A stretch of DNA of 6,983 nt, taken from an uncultured Desulfovibrionaceae bacterium (GTDB lineage Bacteria > Desulfobacterota > Desulfovibrionia > Desulfovibrionales > Desulfovibrionaceae). A model generated the notes under the pieces. That model saw nothing but the letters and a program-made list of their open reading frames with translations, did not search any database and was not told the origin of the DNA. Below, piece by piece: positions 1 to 5,882 of the stretch. Each line of letters opens with the position of its first letter. Within the stretch, counting starts at the first letter, position 1. The position numbers and the translations under genes were made by a program. The stretch is from assembly GCA_947037905.1 (NCBI GenBank), contig CAMQUX010000069.1:1-6983 (forward strand), written 5' to 3'.

Positions 1-24
1 AAATGAAATTTTTTTCATTTTTTT
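1..24 (+). terminator. possible AT-rich terminator of an upstream gene
   Basis: AAATGAAA (1-8) pairs with TTTCATTT (13-20) around a TTTT loop and is followed by four more T (21-24). This has the shape of a rho-independent terminator for a plus-strand gene ending left of the window. The stem has only one G-C pair and its left edge is cut by the window start, so the call is weak. Confidence 0.3.
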
Positions 25-103
25 ATCCTTAATCAATTTTAATATCTATTTAAGAGATTGGTGTTACTTTTTAATATTTACTAATTAATTTTAATATTGT
101 GCT

Positions 104-137
104 AAAAAAACTGGTATCATTTTAGAGGTTGATACCA
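104..137 (-). terminator. intrinsic terminator overlapping the 3' end of the sigma-54 activator gene
   Basis: On the minus strand, TGGTATCA (137-130) pairs perfectly with TGATACCA (119-112) across a 10-nt loop. After one G (from position 111) comes a run of seven T (110-104). The loop contains the stop codon of the activator gene (124-122), so the 5' arm is still coding and the 3' arm is non-coding. The 8-bp stem plus T run is a standard rho-independent design. Confidence 0.75.
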
Positions 138-1552
138 TCTTTTTTATATTCACTTAACTTATTTCTTAAAGTCCGAACAGAAATTCCAAGCAGCTCTGCA
201 GCTCTAGTTCTATTGCCACTAGTTTCATCGAGGCTTTTTATAATAAGTCTTTTTTCCATTTCATATAAAGGCATAACAGAAAAAGCTTCAACTATAGGTG
301 CTTTTGTTTCTGCTTGTGTATTTGTGCCAGCAATAGAAGACTTCTCTTCAGGCTCCCAAGTTTGGTCATCCATCAAAAAATGTTTTCGTGAGATGCTATT
401 ACCGCAGGCAAGAAGTACTGCTCGTTCTATAAGATTTTGTAATTCACGAACGTTACCTGGCCAGCTATACTCTAATAACCACTGCTTTGCAGAATCATCA
501 AAATCAGTTTTAGTTATATTGTACGCTAAGCAGAATTTTTGAACAAAAAAGTTTGCTAAAACAGGAATATCATCGCTTCTTTCTTTTAAGGAAGGTAATT
601 TTAAAGGGATTACATTTAAACGATAATAAAGATCTTCTCTAAATTTTCCTTCTTTTACAGCATCAGTTATGGTTCTATTAGTAGTTGCAATAACACGAAC
701 ATCAACTTTTGTAGAGCTCATGCCACCAATTCTATCAAACTCACCCTCTTGTAATACACGAAGTAGTTTAGCTTGCAGAGCAATATCCATTTCAGTTATT
801 TCATCTAATAGAATAGTACCATTATTTGCAAGTTCAAATTTACCTAATTTTTTTGATATAGCGCCTGTAAAAGAACCTTTTTCGTGCCCGAACAGTTCAC
901 TTTCAAGAAGATGCTCAGGAAGCGCTGCACAGTTTATAGCAACAAATGGTTGATTTACTCTATCACTGTGAAAATGGAGAAAACGGGCAAACATTTCTTT
1001 ACCAGTCCCAGATTCACCAGAAATAAGCACTGTTGCACGAGATTTTGCAACTTGTTTGGCAAGAGCAAGAACATTTTGAATAGCCGCATGCTGTCCAATT
1101 ATTTGAAACTGAGGAGCAGTTGTTGCTTCTTTTGGTTTATCAATAACTATTTCTTTTTCTTCATCATCTTTTTCTTCAACTAGCTCCGTAGCACTAGGAT
1201 TGATGTCATGAATAGCGTTTAAAATGAGTTCCATTTTTTCCCAAAGTAAAGGATCATTCCAATAAGCGTACGCACCGAGATTTAAAAACTTTTCAGCCTC
1301 TGTAGCATCTGCTTTTTTACTTAGGATTATGATTGGTGGAAGATCTTCAAAATTAAGGAGTAGTTCTTCTGCAGAGAAATGCTGTAGTTGCGGTCTTGCA
1401 ATAATAAGTAGCGGTTGTGTTTTTTTAATAAAACTTTTCGCAGAACTTAGTGAGTCTGCAAGCCCAGCACGGAATCCTGCTTGTTGCAAATCTTGAAAAA
1501 CAGCAGAAACCGCTTGAGGTTCTGCTATAAAAAGAATAGTTTGTTCTGACAT
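122..1552 (-). CDS. sigma-54-dependent transcriptional activator (NtrC family) with degenerate receiver domain
   Basis: Cytoplasmic bacterial enhancer-binding protein of 476 aa that would remodel sigma-54 RNA polymerase by ATP hydrolysis. Residues about 4-118 resemble a response-regulator receiver, but the acidic pair after strand 1 reads AE and the phosphoacceptor site reads LLIIARPQ, with Ala52 where Asp is expected. An acidic linker follows (about 124-134). The AAA+ domain has Walker A GESGTGKE (179-186), a sigma-54 contact loop GSFTGA (226-231; Ser for the usual Ala), Walker B TILLDE (246-251), the arginine region FREDLYYRLNV and WPGNVREL (364-371). A Fis-type helix-turn-helix fills about 433-473 (NRTRAAELLGISVRTLRNKL). 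I chose the ATG at 1552 because an in-frame extension begins with TTG at 1588, close to the likely transcription start. The DNA-binding and ATPase parts look intact. Target genes are unknown; FlrC/FlgR-like flagellar control is a guess. Confidence 0.9.
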   Translation of the reverse strand: MSEQTILFIAEPQAVSAVFQDLQQAGFRAGLADSLSSAKSFIKKTQPLLIIARPQLQHFSAEELLLNFEDLPPIIILSKKADATEAEKFLNLGAYAYWNDPLLWEKMELILNAIHDINPSATELVEEKDDEEKEIVIDKPKEATTAPQFQIIGQHAAIQNVLALAKQVAKSRATVLISGESGTGKEMFARFLHFHSDRVNQPFVAINCAALPEHLLESELFGHEKGSFTGAISKKLGKFELANNGTILLDEITEMDIALQAKLLRVLQEGEFDRIGGMSSTKVDVRVIATTNRTITDAVKEGKFREDLYYRLNVIPLKLPSLKERSDDIPVLANFFVQKFCLAYNITKTDFDDSAKQWLLEYSWPGNVRELQNLIERAVLLACGNSISRKHFLMDDQTWEPEEKSSIAGTNTQAETKAPIVEAFSVMPLYEMEKRLIIKSLDETSGNRTRAAELLGISVRTLRNKLSEYKKDGINL

Positions 1553-1591
1553 ATCTCTTTCATTACCTGTTTTTAAAAAAAATAGCAAGAC

Positions 1592-1620
1592 AATACAAAC
1601 TCTTAGCTAATTATTGTCAT
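1592..1620 (-). promoter_or_regulatory. candidate sigma-70 promoter of the activator gene
   Basis: On the minus strand, ATGACA (1620-1615) lies 17 bp from TGTATT (1597-1592). The -35 matches five of six consensus bases and the -10 four of six. Transcription would begin near 1585, giving a leader of about 33 nt before the ATG at 1552. The -35 overlaps the -35 of the divergent glycosyltransferase promoter. Confidence 0.4.
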
Positions 1621-1642
1621 AATTGAGATGAAAGTGCATAAT
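1614..1642 (+). promoter_or_regulatory. sigma-70 promoter of the glycosyltransferase operon
   Basis: TTGTCA (1614-1619) and CATAAT (1637-1642) are separated by exactly 17 bp, and each matches five of six consensus bases. Transcription would start near 1649, about 36 nt before the preferred start codon at 1685. Confidence 0.6.
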
Positions 1643-1674
1643 ATGAGCTATAGTGTGTCTTTTCAGGCATGAAT

Positions 1675-1680
1675 GAGGGT
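1675..1680 (+). promoter_or_regulatory. ribosome binding site that decides the start of the CgeB-type gene
   Basis: GAGGGT lies 4 nt upstream of the ATG at 1685. The alternative in-frame ATG at 1673 is preceded only by a short AGG (1665-1667). The better match and spacing favour 1685. Confidence 0.55.
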
Positions 1681-1684
1681 TTTT

Positions 1685-2869
1685 ATGAAAATAAAAAATA
1701 AAAAAGAAAAAAGAAAAATTTTATTTTTAAGTTGTTTTTCTTTTGTGCTCGGAGATATTATTAATGCCTGTAAAAAACAAGACATAGAGTATATATTTCA
1801 TCAAATGCCAGAAAGTGGTACTGTTGAAGAAATTTTAAAAGAAGTGAAAAATATCATTTCTTCTTTTAACCCAAGTTTTGTATTTACTGTGAATCATTTA
1901 GGGGTAGATAAAGAAGGATATATGCTCGATTTATTTGAGCAGTTAGATATTGCTTTTGTGTCGTGGTTTGTAGATAATCCACGGCTAATATTAGGCTCTT
2001 ATAAAAAAATAAAAACAAAAAGAACACTTATTGCCACATGGGACAGGGGAAATATTGCTTACTTGAAAGAAGAGTGTGCTTTTGAAAATGTAATGCATCT
2101 TCCTTTAGGTGTCGATTTTGAGCGATTATCTTTAGCCTCAAAGAAAAAAGAATGGCAAAATAATGTAAGTTTTGTAGGCACATCTATGAGTGGTAAAGTT
2201 GCTTCTCGCTTAGCGTGTGCAGGTGTTTCTGTAAAAGATTTAAGTGTGTTTCCTGCAATAGTTGCGGTGTACATGGAAAAAAAAGAACAAGATTTCAAAA
2301 AATTACTTAAAAATTTTCCTGAAATAGAGACTACTGTGAGTAAATTATCTGGCGCAGAGCAGGGGGCTTTTTTAACTGCAATTATGCACCAAGCAACACT
2401 GCAATATCGCTTGCAATGTGTTTTAGAACTAGTCCCTTTAAGAGGGCATATTTTTGGTGATTCAGGTTGGAAGGAGCTTTTACCGAAAACAGATTTATGG
2501 ACATATCATCCGCCTGTTAATTATTATGAAGATTTACCCTCAGTATATGCAAGCTCTATTATAACTTTTAATACCACAAGTCAGCAAATGATAAGTGCTG
2601 TTAATCAGCGGATATTTGATGCGCCCGTTGCAGGTTCTTTTCTTATATCAGACTTTAGCGAAGAGCTTGGGGAGTATTTAGAGATTGGCAAAGAAGTTAT
2701 TGTCTATAAACATCATGAAGAAATTCCCGATCTAGTAAAATGGTGGCTACGAAATCACTCAGGCAGAGAAAAAGTCATATTAGCTGCAAAAAAACGAATA
2801 TTTGCAGAACATAGATATGAACTCCGTTTAGAAACACTTTTAATGGAATTTGAAAGAACATGTCAATAA
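1685..2869 (+). CDS. CgeB-type glycosyltransferase (GT-B fold)
   Basis: Predicted cytoplasmic sugar transferase of 394 aa, resembling CgeB/YkvP-type proteins with a DUF3880-like N-terminal half and a Glyco_trans_1_2-like C-terminal half. Visible marks are WFVDNPR (94-100), the linker motif HLPLGVDFERL (138-148), VSFVGT (161-166), the donor-site region NQRIFDAPVAGSFLISDF (307-324), where related enzymes have F-[DE]-A-P-A-x-G, and a terminal EHRYELRLETLL helix (375-386). A basic Lys/Arg-rich stretch follows the start; there is no signal peptide or membrane segment. An alternative ATG at 1673 would add four residues. It is the first gene of an operon, and its last 10 bp overlap the GT9 gene, so the two are probably translationally coupled and act on one glycan. 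Substrate and acceptor cannot be read from the sequence; lipopolysaccharide, capsule or flagellin are all possible. Confidence 0.85.
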   Translation: MKIKNKKEKRKILFLSCFSFVLGDIINACKKQDIEYIFHQMPESGTVEEILKEVKNIISSFNPSFVFTVNHLGVDKEGYMLDLFEQLDIAFVSWFVDNPRLILGSYKKIKTKRTLIATWDRGNIAYLKEECAFENVMHLPLGVDFERLSLASKKKEWQNNVSFVGTSMSGKVASRLACAGVSVKDLSVFPAIVAVYMEKKEQDFKKLLKNFPEIETTVSKLSGAEQGAFLTAIMHQATLQYRLQCVLELVPLRGHIFGDSGWKELLPKTDLWTYHPPVNYYEDLPSVYASSIITFNTTSQQMISAVNQRIFDAPVAGSFLISDFSEELGEYLEIGKEVIVYKHHEEIPDLVKWWLRNHSGREKVILAAKKRIFAEHRYELRLETLLMEFERTCQ

Positions 2870-4242
2870 CACCAAATATATTAATTATTCAGACTCTAAG
2901 AATGGGAGACATTTTAATGACTCTCCCACTATTACTTCGTTTGCAAAAAAAATATCCTACAGCAGATATCTTTTTTCTTGCAGAGGAAATATTTTTTACT
3001 CCGCTTAAAGAGGTGCTGCCAAGTATTAATTTTGTGTCCACTCACAAGCAAGATAAATTAAAACAAATGAAATGGGATATTGTTATTAATTTGAGCTTTC
3101 GAAATAACGCAAGTGAATTTGCAGGAACTTTGCAGACTGATCTCATTGTCGGAGCTGTAAAGAATTCTTTAGGAGAAGTGCGAGTTCATGGTAACTGGGC
3201 GCTTTATAGAACAAGTCTTGTGCATAATAATAGATATAACTGTTTTCACTGGTCAGATATTAATTGTTTTGATGTGCTTTCGTTAGAGGATATGTATATT
3301 AAGGAGCCATTAATACGAAAAGGCACAAACAGAAGAATAGGACTTTTTTTAGGTGCAAGCGCAACAGATAGATATCCCAAGAAAGAATTTTGGTTATCTC
3401 TTGCAAAAAAATTAGAATCTTTTGGATCTGAAATTGTGCTATTAGGCGGAGAAAGTGAGCGAGAAGTGGGAGATTTTCTTTTCTCTCAACTAAGTAGAGC
3501 AGAAAATACGTGTGGAAAGTTTAATTTGCTAGGACTTTTTAATGCATTTAGAACATGTGCTTGCGTTATTAGCCCAGACACAGGTCCTATGCATTTAGCT
3601 AGTTTAAGTGGAACACAGGTATATAATTTATCACTAGGTTCTGCCTCACCATGGGATACTGGCGCATATACTTGCGGGCAGGTAACTGTTCGACCTCATA
3701 TATCTTGTATAAAAGGGTGTTGGCAGTGCACAAGAAATGAATATCTTTGTTTTGAAAAAGTAAATCCTGAAGCGTTTGCTATATTTATTCAAATGCATCT
3801 ACTTGAGAATAAATTAATACATCTAGAAACATGTAGCGTATATACAAGTGCAAGAAATAATTTAGGTTTGTATCATTTAGAGGAATCTGAAAAAAGTGTA
3901 CACGATATTAATCATCAAACCATATCTTTTCTTTGGCAAGATTTTTTCGCATCTTTTCTTGAACTTGGAAAACTAACAAATTATAATAGTGATGCTTTAA
4001 AATCAAACCCAACTCTTAGGCGTACACTTATAAAGAGTACTAAGGCTTTTCGTGATGATTTTTGGGCGCACTATAAACAAAAGAGCCTGTTAGATGCTGC
4101 TTTTTTTGAAAAAAGTTCAACGCTTCTAAAGCCTTTAGCAGGTTTTGCTCAAATGTATATCGAAAATGCAGACGCAAAAAAAGAATCATGGCTAAAGATG
4201 CTTAATATGGTCGAGAGTTTTTTAGAAAAAATAGAAGAATAA
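2860..4242 (+). CDS. glycosyltransferase family 9 (heptosyltransferase-like) protein with C-terminal extension
   Basis: 460-aa protein whose first ~318 residues match the GT9 heptosyltransferase pattern (WaaC/WaaF type), enzymes that add ADP-activated heptose to lipopolysaccharide core on the cytoplasmic face. Evidence: N-terminal ILIIQTLRMGDILMTLPLL with the conserved Gly-Asp (16-17), GLFLGASATDRYPKKEFW (161-178), IVLLGGESE (192-200) and the donor-site motif SPDTGPMHLASLSG (238-251). A cysteine cluster C283-x3-C287-x2-C290-x6-C297 follows, in the region where WaaF-type enzymes also carry cysteines. Residues ~320-460 go beyond the usual family length of about 320-350 and look helical; I do not recognise them. 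The start lies inside the upstream gene (10-bp overlap) with only a weak GAAAG in front, consistent with coupled translation. A strong terminator follows. The sugar may not be heptose. Confidence 0.88.
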   Translation: MSITPNILIIQTLRMGDILMTLPLLLRLQKKYPTADIFFLAEEIFFTPLKEVLPSINFVSTHKQDKLKQMKWDIVINLSFRNNASEFAGTLQTDLIVGAVKNSLGEVRVHGNWALYRTSLVHNNRYNCFHWSDINCFDVLSLEDMYIKEPLIRKGTNRRIGLFLGASATDRYPKKEFWLSLAKKLESFGSEIVLLGGESEREVGDFLFSQLSRAENTCGKFNLLGLFNAFRTCACVISPDTGPMHLASLSGTQVYNLSLGSASPWDTGAYTCGQVTVRPHISCIKGCWQCTRNEYLCFEKVNPEAFAIFIQMHLLENKLIHLETCSVYTSARNNLGLYHLEESEKSVHDINHQTISFLWQDFFASFLELGKLTNYNSDALKSNPTLRRTLIKSTKAFRDDFWAHYKQKSLLDAAFFEKSSTLLKPLAGFAQMYIENADAKKESWLKMLNMVESFLEKIEE

Positions 4243-4374
4243 TAGATACGCATTGTAATATTAAAGAATATAAATACGTAAAATATAAAAATACAGAAAT
4301 AATATAAATTTATAAAAAAAACAGCAATATAAACAAGTAATAATATAAAAAAAGAGCAATACGGGAAAAATAAT
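4243..4374. repeat. A-rich spacer with recurring AATATAAA motif
   Basis: The octamer AATATAAA starts at 4267, 4282, 4301, 4326 and 4342. The plus strand is very A-rich with few C or T-run interruptions. Spacing is irregular (15, 19, 25, 16 bp), so this is low-complexity sequence between a stop codon and a terminator rather than a true tandem array. No gene is seen here. Confidence 0.4.
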
Positions 4375-4407
4375 AAAAAAAGAGAGAGTATAACTCTCTC
4401 TTTTTTT
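4375..4407. terminator. bidirectional intrinsic terminator
   Basis: Seven A (4375-4381) and GAGAGAGT (4382-4389) pair perfectly with ACTCTCTC (4393-4400) and seven T (4401-4407), leaving a 3-nt ATA loop. On either strand the G-C-containing stem is followed by a T run. It therefore serves both the glycosyltransferase operon from the left and rubrerythrin from the right, whose stop codon is at 4433. Confidence 0.88.
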
Positions 4408-4432
4408 ATGTGATGTATTTATCTTTTAAGGG

Positions 4433-5020
4433 CTAAATAAACCAAGGTTCGCAGTTTGCTTCAAAGTAAGCTTGTGGGTGGTCACATGCTGGGCACACAT
4501 TAGGTGCGGCCATTGTATTTGATTGAACATATCCACAGTTACGACAGCGCCAAGAAACAGCTTTGTCTTTCTTAAACACAGAGCCAGTGTTAATTGTTTC
4601 AAGCATAGCAAGATATCTTCTTTCATGGTGTAGTTCTGCTACAGCAATATGAATCATAGCTTCTGCAATGGTATCAAATCCTTCTCTTTTAGCAATTTCT
4701 GCAAAAGATGGATACATTTCTGTATGTTCATAATGTTCGCCAGCTGCTGCTTCTTCAAGGTTTTTTGCAGTACTTGCAATAATACCTGCACCAGTGCTTG
4801 TAGTAATTGTTACATTTTCTCCGCTTTCTAAAAATTTGAACAGACGTTCAGCATGTTCTTTTTCTTGTCCAGCAGTTTCTTCAAACATAGCAGATATTTG
4901 AACATATCCTTCTTTTTTAGCAACAGAAGCAAAATAAGTATATTTGTTGCGTGCTTGTGATTCGCCAATAAACGCAGTTAGTATATTTTTTTCAGTGACA
5001 GTACCTTTTAATGGTTTCAT
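4433..5020 (-). CDS. rbr: rubrerythrin
   Basis: 195-aa cytoplasmic non-haem iron protein that reduces hydrogen peroxide, typical of anaerobes under oxygen exposure. The N-terminal four-helix diiron domain shows the expected ligands: Glu20 (GESQAR), Glu53 with His56 (QEKEH), Glu95 and Glu98 (GEHYEHTEMYP), and Glu129 with His132 in an E-x-x-H motif (AELHHERR). The C-terminal rubredoxin-like Fe(Cys)4 site is C159-x2-C162 and C176-x2-C179 (CRNCGYV, CPACDHPQA). Length and layout match the Desulfovibrio protein (about 191 aa, from memory). The ATG at 5020 is preceded by AAAGGAG (5037-5031) at 10-nt spacing. The gene stands alone, with its own promoter upstream and a shared terminator downstream. 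Peroxide control by PerR is common for this family, but I could not find a clear PerR box. Confidence 0.97.
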   Translation of the reverse strand: MKPLKGTVTEKNILTAFIGESQARNKYTYFASVAKKEGYVQISAMFEETAGQEKEHAERLFKFLESGENVTITTSTGAGIIASTAKNLEEAAAGEHYEHTEMYPSFAEIAKREGFDTIAEAMIHIAVAELHHERRYLAMLETINTGSVFKKDKAVSWRCRNCGYVQSNTMAAPNVCPACDHPQAYFEANCEPWFI

Positions 5021-5070
5021 AATTATAGTTCTCCTTTAAATTATGGTATAGATAAATTCTTTCTCTATAT

Positions 5071-5100
5071 TTTATAGGCAAAGAAGAAGAACTCTGTCAA
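5071..5100 (-). promoter_or_regulatory. sigma-70 promoter of rubrerythrin
   Basis: On the minus strand a perfect TTGACA (5100-5095) is followed after 18 bp by TATAAA (5076-5071). Transcription would begin near 5064, giving a leader of about 44 nt that ends in a strong ribosome binding site. Confidence 0.75.
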
Positions 5101-5316
5101 GTATAAACGAGTGGATAAAAACAGTTAGCTCAAAAAAACAGTTTTTTTGAGTAATAGCTAGAAATTATTTGCTTAATTTAAAGGCTTACTATATAGTTCA
5201 AAAAAACAAATTGCTTGTTTAAAAAAAAATGAGCTGGGTCTTTAGTTAAATGATTGAATAAAAAGTAAACTTTTTTTTTAATTGGTCGATAAATAAAATG
5301 AAGTTTTAGTGTGATT
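5101..5316. other. AT-rich divergent spacer with hairpins, no gene
   Basis: Lies between the rubrerythrin and HU/IHF promoters. It holds a perfect hairpin, CTCAAAAAAA (5129-5138) with TTTTTTTGAG (5142-5151) around CAG. The 11-mer TCAAAAAAACA occurs twice (5130-5140 and 5198-5208), the second copy leading into a small AAACAA/TTGTTT stem-loop (5204-5209 with 5215-5220). A9 (5221-5229) and T9 (5271-5279) runs follow. No open frame of useful length with a ribosome binding site was seen. Confidence 0.5.
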
Positions 5317-5346
5317 TTGAAATATGTTTATTAAAGATAGTATATT
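5317..5346 (+). promoter_or_regulatory. candidate sigma-70 promoter of the HU/IHF gene
   Basis: TTGAAA (5317-5322) and TATATT (5341-5346) are 18 bp apart, with five of six consensus matches in each -10/-35 box. The start site would be near 5353, about 30 nt before the start codon. Confidence 0.55.
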
Positions 5347-5382
5347 ATAGTAATTAGAAGAATTTTATCAAGGAGAAACGGT

Positions 5383-5676
5383 ATGGGAACTCTTACAAAA
5401 GCAGGGATAATAGAGCAAATTCATGAGAAAACAGATTCACATAGACATAGAAGTGAAATTAAAGAACTTGTAGAATTTACCCTTGATATGATGAAAGAAG
5501 TAATAAAGAAAGATCATGAGCTTTTAATTAGTGGGTTTGGTAAGTTTGAAGCATATTCAAAAAAAACACGCCGTGGTAGAAATCCACAAACTGCAAAAGA
5601 AATAGTACTACCATCTCGTAAAGTTATTGTGTACAGACTTTCTCGTAAGTTTCGTGCAGAATTAAACGGCGAATAG
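5383..5676 (+). CDS. HU/IHF-family DNA-binding protein, IHF-alpha-like
   Basis: 97-aa basic nucleoid protein that would bind and bend DNA as a dimer. N-terminal helices include the family pattern LTKAGIIEQI (4-13) and KELVEFTLDMMKEVI (27-41). The dimer-core motif SGFGKFEAY is at 50-58, and the DNA-intercalating arm RRGRNPQT at 63-70 has the key Pro68. The RGRNPQT arm and length (family 90-100 aa) resemble IHF-alpha more than HU. The last strand reads YRLSRKF, where relatives usually have F-[KR]-[PA]-G; the Pro/Ala position is Leu here. Start choice is secure: AAGGAG (5370-5375) sits 7 nt before the ATG. It is a single-gene unit between its own promoter and downstream terminators. IHF assists sigma-54 promoters in general, but a link to the activator in this window is only inferred. 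Whether it pairs with an IHF-beta or self-dimerises cannot be told. Confidence 0.92.
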   Translation: MGTLTKAGIIEQIHEKTDSHRHRSEIKELVEFTLDMMKEVIKKDHELLISGFGKFEAYSKKTRRGRNPQTAKEIVLPSRKVIVYRLSRKFRAELNGE

Positions 5677-5696
5677 AGAGCATAAGAAATACAAAG

Positions 5697-5744
5697 AAAA
5701 GCACATAGTTGCTTTTACGTTGTTGCTTTTACGTTGCTTTTTAC
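5697..5744 (+). repeat. triplicated GTTGCTTTTAC repeat with a shared complementary arm
   Basis: GTTGCTTTTAC occurs at 5708-5718 and 5722-5732, and again with one extra T at 5733-5744. The upstream AAAAGCA (5697-5703) can pair with the TGCTTTT of any copy, most closely at 5710-5716 with a 6-nt loop. This looks like a weak terminator of the HU/IHF gene whose 3' arm has been duplicated. Confidence 0.5.
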
Positions 5745-5781
5745 TATAAATATTTAGGTGTAATTTTTTCAGTTATACTCT

Positions 5782-5835
5782 TAAATAGTAAGAAAAAGTC
5801 CTTCTTAATTAAGAAGGACTTTTTCTTATTATTTA
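5782..5835. terminator. bidirectional intrinsic terminator (54-bp palindrome)
   Basis: Arms 5782-5808 and 5809-5835 are reverse complements at 26 of 27 positions; the exception is a G-T pair at 5788/5829. The core is AAAAAGTCCTTCTT against AAGAAGGACTTTTT with TTAATTAA at the apex, giving a T-rich exit on either strand. It ends transcription from the HU/IHF gene (plus) and from the outer-membrane protein gene (minus, stop at 5883). Confidence 0.88.
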
Positions 5836-5882
5836 TCACTATATTTTTATTAAATAGAATATAGTTTACTTAGTATAAAATC

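Noticed and set aside
129..542. 137-codon open frame on the plus strand, with others at 669-953 and 884-1183
   Set aside because: They run antisense to the well-supported sigma-54 activator, show no domain pattern and lack good ribosome binding sites.
1553..1588. 12-residue N-terminal extension of the activator from a TTG codon
   Set aside because: The candidate transcription start is near 1585, and the receiver-like fold begins right after the ATG at 1552.
2059..2298. 79-codon minus-strand open frame inside the CgeB-type gene
   Set aside because: Antisense to a clear glycosyltransferase, with no recognisable features.
4426..4831. Open frames overlapping rubrerythrin (minus 4426-4626, plus 4649-4831)
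   Set aside because: Rubrerythrin is unmistakable here, and these are other-frame readings of it.
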